DNA from: Acetothermia bacterium UBA7521
GTDB taxonomy: Bacteria > Bipolaricaulota > Bipolaricaulia > Bipolaricaulales > Bipolaricaulaceae
Length of the DNA: 23,143 nucleotides
Assembly (NCBI GenBank): GCA_002479455.1
Contig: DLNB01000050.1
Coordinates: forward strand, 1 to 23,143
Direction of reading: 5' to 3'
Part shown: piece after piece, positions 14,364-20,241 of the stretch
Layout: every line of letters starts with the position of its first letter
How positions within the stretch are numbered: the stretch's first letter is position 1
The notes under the pieces: model-generated
Told to the model about the DNA's origin: nothing
Database searches by the model: none
What the model saw: only the letters and a program-made list of their open reading frames with translations
Translations under genes and position numbers: made by a program

Positions 14364-14810
14364 ATGCGGGCGAAGACGTGGATCGGGGCCGCGCTGGTAA
14401 TCGCGGCGACCGCGATGCTGATGGTGCTGTGGCCAACGCCAGACCCGTTGGCTAACGTAAGCACGGTGGCCATCCGACCACCGAATTGGGAACGGGAACC
14501 CGCGAATCAGGCGGTGCGCGGGCCGTTCATGGACGGGCTTACCGTGACCCTGAACGAGAGAAACGTGCGCATCGTGGCGGATACCCAAGCGGCCGATGCG
14601 GTCCTGGTTGTGCGGGACGTGCGAGTGGATGCGATCGAACTCCGCCTCGATTCCGGGCAGCTCACCGGTCGCGTGAGCGCCACGTGCGTCCTCACCGAAC
14701 TCCGAACCGGCGATAGCTGGGTCATGGACTTCACCCTCGAACTCCAGAATGGGACCGTTCGCGCAAACCTCGCTGCCCGAAAGTTCTGGCAGTTCTGGAA
14801 GCGCACGTAG
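14364..14810 (+). CDS. Small exported or membrane-anchored protein, LptE-like pattern
   Basis: 148 residues with an N-terminal hydrophobic anchor (WIGAALVIAATAMLMVLW) and no lipobox Cys. The rest alternates strands: STVAIRPPNW, GLTVTLNERNVRIVADTQAADAVLVVRDVRVD, then SGQLTGRVSATCVLTELRTGDSW. A gene-versus-variant test of the pattern 'helix, ADAVL strand, long strands' recalls LptE, which helps insert lipopolysaccharide at the outer membrane. The protein lacks the usual lipid anchor and is shorter than LptE, so this is a loose resemblance. The ATG at 14364 follows AAGGAGG by 8 nt. rimI follows 22 nt later on the same strand, probably co-transcribed. It diverges from the surface-protein locus. 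Confidence 0.65.
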   Translation: MRAKTWIGAALVIAATAMLMVLWPTPDPLANVSTVAIRPPNWEREPANQAVRGPFMDGLTVTLNERNVRIVADTQAADAVLVVRDVRVDAIELRLDSGQLTGRVSATCVLTELRTGDSWVMDFTLELQNGTVRANLAARKFWQFWKRT

Positions 14811-14832
14811 CAGCTTCGGTTCCGAGACTGCC

Positions 14833-15300
14833 GTGAGAGTCCGCCGGGCGACGCTCGCTGATCTTCCCCCAATCGCCGCGATCGAAAAGGCGAGCTTCCC
14901 CGACCCGTGGCCCGCAGACTTCCTGGCAGCCTACTTCGACGACCGCCACGCGTTAGTCCTCGTCGCGGAAGTCCCCTGCGTGGTCGCGTTTCTCATCGCC
15001 CGCGACGAGTTTTCCCGTCAAAGGGAGCGGGTTCTGCACATCCACGACCTCGCCGTGACCCCCGCCCACCGTCGGCGGGGCGCGGCGACGGCACTGCTGG
15101 CCGAGCTCACCGCGATCGCCCAAGCGTTAGGGGGTCGCCGGATCCGGATCGAAGTGCGGGTGGACAACGAGAGTGCCCGTCGGTTCTACGAGCATCACGG
15201 GTTCCAGGTCGTGCGCCGGTTGGCTCGCTACTACGACGATGGGGGAGCCGCGTTGCGTATGGAGCGCCGCATCGCCGCTGGCTCCTGGCTGCCCGTGTGA
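14833..15300 (+). CDS. rimI: Ribosomal-protein-S18-alanine N-acetyltransferase RimI (GNAT)
   Basis: 155 residues with the GNAT fold and RimI-type motifs. They are RRATLADLPPIAAIEKASF at the start, SFPDPWPADFL (the PW..F substrate-loop signature of RimI), the acetyl-CoA-binding segment DLAVTPAHRRRGAATALL, and NESARRFYEHHGFQVVRR ahead of the closing strand. RimI acetylates the N-terminal alanine of ribosomal protein S18, using acetyl-CoA. I take GTG 14833 as start because the family begins right there. ATG 14749 would add 28 low-complexity Ser/Gly residues overlapping the previous gene in another frame. No strong ribosome site precedes either start. The usual partners tsaB/tsaD are not nearby. 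Confidence 0.82.
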   Translation: MRVRRATLADLPPIAAIEKASFPDPWPADFLAAYFDDRHALVLVAEVPCVVAFLIARDEFSRQRERVLHIHDLAVTPAHRRRGAATALLAELTAIAQALGGRRIRIEVRVDNESARRFYEHHGFQVVRRLARYYDDGGAALRMERRIAAGSWLPV

Positions 15301-15528
15301 GAAACCGCTGGGTCCGCGGACCTGCGGCACGCGGGCCTTCGGCACAATGGGCTCGCAATCCGTTGCCCGTGATCCGTAGTCCGTGCCACAGACCTTCGGT
15401 TCACGGAGGACGGACCACGGTACTAACCGCGGGAGTCCGACCCTCTCCGCGTGGCCGAAGGCTCAGCGGGCCATTCTCACACGGGCTGCTAGCCCGTGAG
15501 CCGGGGGCGACACCTCATCGAGTGCGCA
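15301..15528. other. Convergent intergenic region with terminator-like hairpin at 15476-15500
   Basis: The region between rimI and the converging transporter gene holds a hairpin (CACGGGCT, 3-nt loop, AGCCCGTG) with no U-run on either strand. It may serve as a two-way terminator. Nearby, short TCCGT/CCGTG words recur imperfectly (15360-15420), which looks like small dispersed-repeat sequence. No gene is seen. Confidence 0.45.
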
Positions 15529-16782
15529 TCAGAGCCAGATAAGATGCAGCAACAGCTGAGCGGTGCCTACGGCGCTGATACTGAACACCCCCCCGATCCG
15601 CACAAACTCCCCGATGCGAACCTTGTGGCCCGCCTTCTCCAGCGCACCGCACGCGAACACGTTCGCCGTCGCCCCTACCGGCGTGAGGTTCCCGCCAAGA
15701 CCCGTCCCAACGAGCATCCCGAACAAGAGCGGGAACGCGTTTGCCATCCCGATCGCGTCCGCAATGTGTAGACAGACAGGGATCATCAGCATCGTGAACG
15801 GAACGTTGTCGACAAACGACGACAGGGCAACCGCCAGCCAGATGAGAAAGGTCAACGCCAGTGCCGGACTGCTTACCCCGAGCCTCACGATCGCATCGGC
15901 GAGATCCTCGAGTAACCCAACGTGGTTCACCGCACCGACAACCACGAAGATCCCGATGATGTAGGCGAGCGAGTGCCAGTCGAACTCCGCCACAACCCGC
16001 CGCGCTCCCTTTCCAACAACCAGCAAGGCGAAAACGCCGACAGCCAGGCCGATGTAGCCGATGGCGATGCCGACGTACGGCGCGATGGCGAGGGCGATGA
16101 TGCCGCCCACGAACAGCACGGCGGGAACGACCCGCATCCCTACCTTCTCTGCAGCCACGTGGACGGACCCCTTCATCCGGCGTAACGTGGTCAGGTAGAG
16201 AACAACGAACCCAGCGGCTACGGCAATGATCGAGATCATCCCCAGCCCAAGCTTCCCGTGGAACCAGTAGAAGTTGAAGAACGTCATTCCCGTCTGCCGC
16301 GCCAGAATGAGCGCCGGAGGATCCGCGATCATCGTTACCGTGGTTACGATGTTCGAGGAGCACGCAATCGAGACGAGGTACTTCCCCGGAGGAGATCCAG
16401 CCGCTTTCGCCAACGCGAACCCGATCGGGACCATCATCAGCGTGACCCCCACGTTCTCCATGAACGCGGACAAGAACGCCGCCAGTACGCACAGCGCAAG
16501 CAGGGCCCCCCCTTCGGTGCGAGAGCGCCGGGCGAGGTGGTTCGCCAGTCGGGCCGGAACCCCGCTCTCCGAGAACACGATCGAGACCATCAGAAAGCCC
16601 CAGTAGATGGAGATCACGTTCCAGTCGATGGCCTCGAGGAGCGCGGTGCGGGGCGCGAGCGCTCCGATCCCCACCAGAAGCGCAGCGGACGCCACGGAGA
16701 CATAGGAGATCGTGACCTTGCGCCACAGGATCAGGCCGTAGCACACGACGAAGATGGCGAGGGTCAGCCACTTCACATCCAC
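15529..16782 (-). CDS. ArsB/NhaD-type (ion transporter superfamily) membrane transporter
   Basis: 417 residues with about 11 hydrophobic spans. The two repeated halves each carry a re-entrant motif typical of the ArsB/NhaD/SLC13-like superfamily: SSNIVTTVTMIADPPALIL in the first and GGNLTPVGATANVFACG in the second. Other marks are FLSAFMENVGVTLMMVPIGFALA and ALSSFVDNVPFTMLMIP, again a repeat pair. Known relatives extrude arsenite, exchange Na+/H+ or take up di- or tricarboxylates. I cannot tell these apart by eye, and no arsR or arsC is nearby. The start is GTG 16782 with GAGAGG 6 nt upstream. It lies 57 nt after hppA on the same strand, so co-transcription with the proton pump is likely and would suit a proton-coupled role (inference). 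Confidence 0.85.
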   Translation of the reverse strand: MDVKWLTLAIFVVCYGLILWRKVTISYVSVASAALLVGIGALAPRTALLEAIDWNVISIYWGFLMVSIVFSESGVPARLANHLARRSRTEGGALLALCVLAAFLSAFMENVGVTLMMVPIGFALAKAAGSPPGKYLVSIACSSNIVTTVTMIADPPALILARQTGMTFFNFYWFHGKLGLGMISIIAVAAGFVVLYLTTLRRMKGSVHVAAEKVGMRVVPAVLFVGGIIALAIAPYVGIAIGYIGLAVGVFALLVVGKGARRVVAEFDWHSLAYIIGIFVVVGAVNHVGLLEDLADAIVRLGVSSPALALTFLIWLAVALSSFVDNVPFTMLMIPVCLHIADAIGMANAFPLLFGMLVGTGLGGNLTPVGATANVFACGALEKAGHKVRIGEFVRIGGVFSISAVGTAQLLLHLIWL

Positions 16783-16839
16783 CGTCTACCTCTCTGTCCA
16801 GTCGTTGTCATCTCTGGTGCCATCGCATCTCCCGCGGCA

Positions 16840-18897
16840 CTACGCCCAGAGGAGAAGGATCACCGGAGCGAACACCTCGGCGACGAGCGACATCACGGTG
16901 ATCATCGTGTTCAGGGACGGGCCCGCCGTGTCTTTGAACGGGTCGCCCACCGTGTCCCCCGTGACCGCTGCCTTGTGCGCATCCGATCCCTTGCCGCCGT
17001 AGGCCCCGGTTTCCACGTACTTCTTGGCGTTGTCCCACGCTCCGCCGGAGTTGGACATGAACAGAGCGAAGATGATTCCGGTGAGGATGCTCCCGGCCAG
17101 AAACCCCGCCAGAGCCTCCTTCCCCAGCAGGAGCATCACCGCTACCGGCACGAGGATCGCGAGCGAGCAGGGGAACAGGAGCTCGCGCAGCGCGCCCCGT
17201 GTCGCGATGTCCACGCACGCCTTATAGTCCGGTCTGCCTTCCCCTTCGATCAGCCCAGGGATCTCGCGGAACTGGCGGCGCACCTCTTCCACCATCCGCC
17301 CTGCGTTCCGACCTACAGCGAGGATGAGGAGGGCCGAGAAGAGCGGTGGCATCATCGCCCCGACGAACAGACCGATGATCACGGGGTAGCTGATGAGGTT
17401 GATCCCCTGGGCGAGGTCGATGTTCACAAGGTTGGTGTACGCAGCAAACAGGGCGAGCACGGTGAGGGCCGCCGCCCCGATGGCGAACCCTTTGGTCACA
17501 GCCTTCGACGTGTTGCCCTGGGCATCGAGGGCGTCCGCCACGGCGAGCGCGTCCGCGCCGAGACCACCCTGCTCCGCGATCCCACGGGCGTTGTCCGAGA
17601 TCGGCCCGAACGCATCGGCAGAGATGACCGTGGCGACAATGGACAGCATTCCCACCGCCGACACGGCGATCCCGTAGAACGGGTCAACTCCAAACAGCTC
17701 GGCGAGCGTCCAGGAGGCGAACGTCGCGACGCAAATCCCCAGGATGGCAGGGACGATGCTCAGCAGTCCATACGAGAACCCGGTGAGGATGGCTATCGCG
17801 GATCCCTTCGTCGCCGCTTCGGCCGTGCGTAGCGTGGGCCGGCGATCAATCGAGGTGAAGTAGTCCGTGGTCGTCCCGATCACGATCCCCGCCCCCAGCC
17901 CCGCCAGGGTGGGGAGGAACACGCCCAGCCACTCGCGGCCCGGGAGGCCTACGGTGTAGGTGACGACGAACAGGAGGAGCAGGAACAACCCGGATGTCGC
18001 GAGGATGCCACCGTTCAGAGCGGCACCCGGATCGCTCCGCATGAGAAGCCGCACCAGGAAGACACCGGCGATAGAGGCAAACAGACCTACCGCCGCGATC
18101 ATCAGCGGGAGCGAGGTGAGGACACCGCCCCCGAGCTCCGCGCCGAGGATCATCGCTGCCACGACAGCCGCGATGTAAGAGTCCACGAGATCGGCTCCCA
18201 TCCCTGCCACATCGCCGACGTTGTCGCCGACGTTGTCGGCGATGACGGCCGGGTTCCGCGGGTCGTCCTCTGGGATCCCTAGCTCTACCTTGCCTACCAG
18301 GTCGGCGCTGATATCCGCCGTCTTCGTGTAGATGCCCCCGCCGGCCTTGGCGAACAGGGCCAGCGCGCTCGCCCCAAAGCTGAACCCGAGCGCCACCTGA
18401 GCCGCTGCGATCTCCGTCCATCCCAGAGAGACACGACCCACGTAGTAGATGAGGCTGACCCCGAGAAGAGAGATGCCCACGATCGCCAGGCCCATCACCG
18501 CGCCGCCGTAGTAGGCGACGGGGAACGCCGCCCTCAACCCCGCACGAGCCGCATCGGCCGTGCGCACATTGGCCCGCACCGCGGCCATCATCCCCAGCGA
18601 TGCGGCGATCGTCGAACAGCCCGCACCAAACAGGTACGCCACAGCCACCGCTGCACCCTGCTCGGCCCCGCGGGTAACCCCCACCAGGATCCCAATCACC
18701 GGGGCCACGAACCCCAAGAACGCGAGCAGGGTCGCATTCTGTCGCCGCAGGTAGGCGCTTGCCCCTTCCTGAATCGCTCGGGCCACGTCCCGCATCCGAT
18801 CCGTCCCAGCCGGCTGGCGGACAACGAATCGGTAGAGGCAGATGGAAAAGATGATGGAGAGAAGGCCCACAGATGCCGAAACAAACTCCCATGCCAT
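16840..18897 (-). CDS. hppA: Membrane-bound ion-pumping pyrophosphatase, K+-independent type
   Basis: 685 residues, about 16 membrane spans. It hydrolyses pyrophosphate and pumps H+ (or Na+) across the inner membrane. Substrate motifs are clear: DPRNPAVIADNVGDNVGD at about 212-229, DAFGPISDNARGIAEQ at 428-443, and near the C-terminus KKYVETGAYGGKGSDAHKAA followed by VGDPFKDTAGPSLN. The K+ site reads GNTSKAVTKG, with Lys465 and Thr468 at the positions that mark K+-independent enzymes; these are generally H+ pumps. The sixth-helix motif reads GADLVDSY, with Asp239 where many family members have Glu. The ATG at 18897 has AGGAG 9-10 nt upstream. An IT-superfamily transporter follows 57 nt later and a CaCA exchanger precedes it by 179 nt, giving an ion-energetics cluster. 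Confidence 0.95.
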   Translation of the reverse strand: MAWEFVSASVGLLSIIFSICLYRFVVRQPAGTDRMRDVARAIQEGASAYLRRQNATLLAFLGFVAPVIGILVGVTRGAEQGAAVAVAYLFGAGCSTIAASLGMMAAVRANVRTADAARAGLRAAFPVAYYGGAVMGLAIVGISLLGVSLIYYVGRVSLGWTEIAAAQVALGFSFGASALALFAKAGGGIYTKTADISADLVGKVELGIPEDDPRNPAVIADNVGDNVGDVAGMGADLVDSYIAAVVAAMILGAELGGGVLTSLPLMIAAVGLFASIAGVFLVRLLMRSDPGAALNGGILATSGLFLLLLFVVTYTVGLPGREWLGVFLPTLAGLGAGIVIGTTTDYFTSIDRRPTLRTAEAATKGSAIAILTGFSYGLLSIVPAILGICVATFASWTLAELFGVDPFYGIAVSAVGMLSIVATVISADAFGPISDNARGIAEQGGLGADALAVADALDAQGNTSKAVTKGFAIGAAALTVLALFAAYTNLVNIDLAQGINLISYPVIIGLFVGAMMPPLFSALLILAVGRNAGRMVEEVRRQFREIPGLIEGEGRPDYKACVDIATRGALRELLFPCSLAILVPVAVMLLLGKEALAGFLAGSILTGIIFALFMSNSGGAWDNAKKYVETGAYGGKGSDAHKAAVTGDTVGDPFKDTAGPSLNTMITVMSLVAEVFAPVILLLWA

Positions 18898-19076
18898 GAA
18901 CGACCACTCCTGGACCAGGGCTGCGTGGCTTAGGTCAGCTCACAGGTCCCACCAAAAAGGCCGATCATGCATCCGGCAAACCGCCCCTGCAACCCCATCT
19001 AGCTTCCTACGGAGCCGCGCTGACAGGAACGAGGGAATTCTCAGAGGCGAGCGTCGCTGGACAACCGACGGGGACA

Positions 19077-20090
19077 TCACGCAGGAGGGTACTGAGCGAA
19101 CGTCAGCACAAGGTAGATCAGGCTTGCCCACCCCAAGGTCATCACCAGGGCGAGAGCTCGCGACAGGGCGAGCTTGCCCCGCGCCCGCAGGGCCAGGAAG
19201 GCGGGGCCAAGTCCCATGAGAAAACAGGCGCCCACCCCCGCCACAATGTGAGACCGGTCCAGAGCCAAAAAGATCGGCTTCGGATACAGAAGGTCAGCGA
19301 ATGCCAGGATCAGGATGTTGAACGCACAGCTTCCGTACACGTTGCCGAGGGCCATCGTCTCCGACCCGAGCCGCAGCGCGCCCCACGTCACGCTCATCTC
19401 GGGCATTGTGGTCACGAGCGCCACGGCAAGCACGCCCATGAAGCTCCCCGAGATCCCTAAGATGTCCGCCAGCCGGTCCGCACTCACCGCAAGCACAGGC
19501 GCTGCAATCAGTACCCCGCCCGCCGCCAGCGCGAACCATCCCCATACCCTACGCAGCGGCACCTGGATATCCGATTCGCCCTCCTCTCCAGCGTGGGGTT
19601 CGACCGCCCCTTCGCGGTCGAGAGTGCGCAGGACGAACGCTATCCCAATGATGTACCCCCAGATGATGAGGAACGTTCCCAACCCCACGGGACCCACGTT
19701 CCACTCAGTACCAAAGACGATCGCTGCAACCACAACCGCAGTGAGGAACAGCGCAGTCCCCACTAGAATCTGCTGATCGCGTCCCATCGGCCGCACCACA
19801 GCTTTCGGGAACAAGCTCACGAGTGCGGCGAGCGTGACGATGTTCAGCATGTTCGCCCCGAGGACGTTGCCGCCGGCGAGTCCCGGCGCATCCAGTCGGA
19901 CCGCCGCCAGGTTCGTCACGAGTTCCGGCAAGGATGTAGCGATGGCGAGGAGGATCGTCCCCACCCACAACCGGCCCAGCCCTGTCGCCTCGGCGAGGTG
20001 ATCTCCGGCCTTCGACAGGCTCAGGCCGCTGCGCACCACCACCCCCGCGCTGACGATGAACAGGGCGGCCCACCCCACGGTCTGTATCAC
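19077..20090 (-). CDS. CaCA-family cation (Ca2+/Na+ or H+) exchanger
   Basis: 337 residues with about ten membrane spans and the two inverted alpha-repeats of the calcium/cation antiporter family (PF01699). The first is GRLWVGTILLAIATSLPELV with GGNVLGANMLNIVTL, the second SGSFMGVLAVALVTTMPEMS with ALGNVYGSCAFNILIL. Both carry the ion-binding Glu in the 'T-x-PE' motif. The central loop (HAGEEGESDIQ) is short and acidic. Members exchange Ca2+ for Na+ or H+ across the inner membrane. I choose GTG 20090, 9 nt after AAGGGG. A longer frame to 20180 adds an uncharacteristic Cys-rich stretch crossing a hairpin. That hairpin (20098-20122) includes the ribosome site. Confidence 0.85.
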   Translation of the reverse strand: MIQTVGWAALFIVSAGVVVRSGLSLSKAGDHLAEATGLGRLWVGTILLAIATSLPELVTNLAAVRLDAPGLAGGNVLGANMLNIVTLAALVSLFPKAVVRPMGRDQQILVGTALFLTAVVVAAIVFGTEWNVGPVGLGTFLIIWGYIIGIAFVLRTLDREGAVEPHAGEEGESDIQVPLRRVWGWFALAAGGVLIAAPVLAVSADRLADILGISGSFMGVLAVALVTTMPEMSVTWGALRLGSETMALGNVYGSCAFNILILAFADLLYPKPIFLALDRSHIVAGVGACFLMGLGPAFLALRARGKLALSRALALVMTLGWASLIYLVLTFAQYPPA

Positions 20091-20097
20091 AGGGTTT

Positions 20098-20122
20098 CGC
20101 CCCTTGAGTTCACAAGGGGGCG
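20098..20122 (-). promoter_or_regulatory. Hairpin enclosing the ribosome site of the CaCA exchanger
   Basis: On the minus strand CGCCCC-C-TTG pairs with CAAGGGGCG around a TGAACT loop (9 bp, one bulge). The 3' strand contains AAGGGG, the only candidate ribosome site for GTG 20090. Confidence 0.45.
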
Positions 20123-20177
20123 ATCTTGCCGCACTGCCAGTACAGACGCAACCCTCCCATCGGGCCTGCTCGTCGCA

Positions 20178-20212
20178 CAAAACCGGGCCCGGGAGGCAAA
20201 GCTCCCAGGCCC
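20178..20212 (-). terminator. Intrinsic terminator of the large surface-protein gene
   Basis: The hairpin GGGCC-GGGAG / CTCCC-GGCCC has one internal mismatch and a 6-nt loop. On the minus strand it is followed by cggTTTTGTG, a short U-run, and it begins 29 nt past the TAG stop. Confidence 0.75.
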
Positions 20213-20241
20213 CAGGTTGATCCCGCCGGGACCTCTTGTGC

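Noticed and set aside
14749..14832. Upstream ATG start for RimI
   Set aside because: It adds a Ser/Gly-rich stretch overlapping the previous gene; family proteins begin at the GTG 14833 region.
15515..16771. 418-residue minus-strand frame overlapping the ArsB/NhaD-type gene in another phase
   Set aside because: Arg/Gly-rich shadow; the other phase has clear membrane segments and family motifs.
16258..17832. Plus-strand frame of 524 residues spanning parts of two transporter genes
   Set aside because: Crosses two well-supported minus-strand genes and has a charged low-complexity product with no family match.
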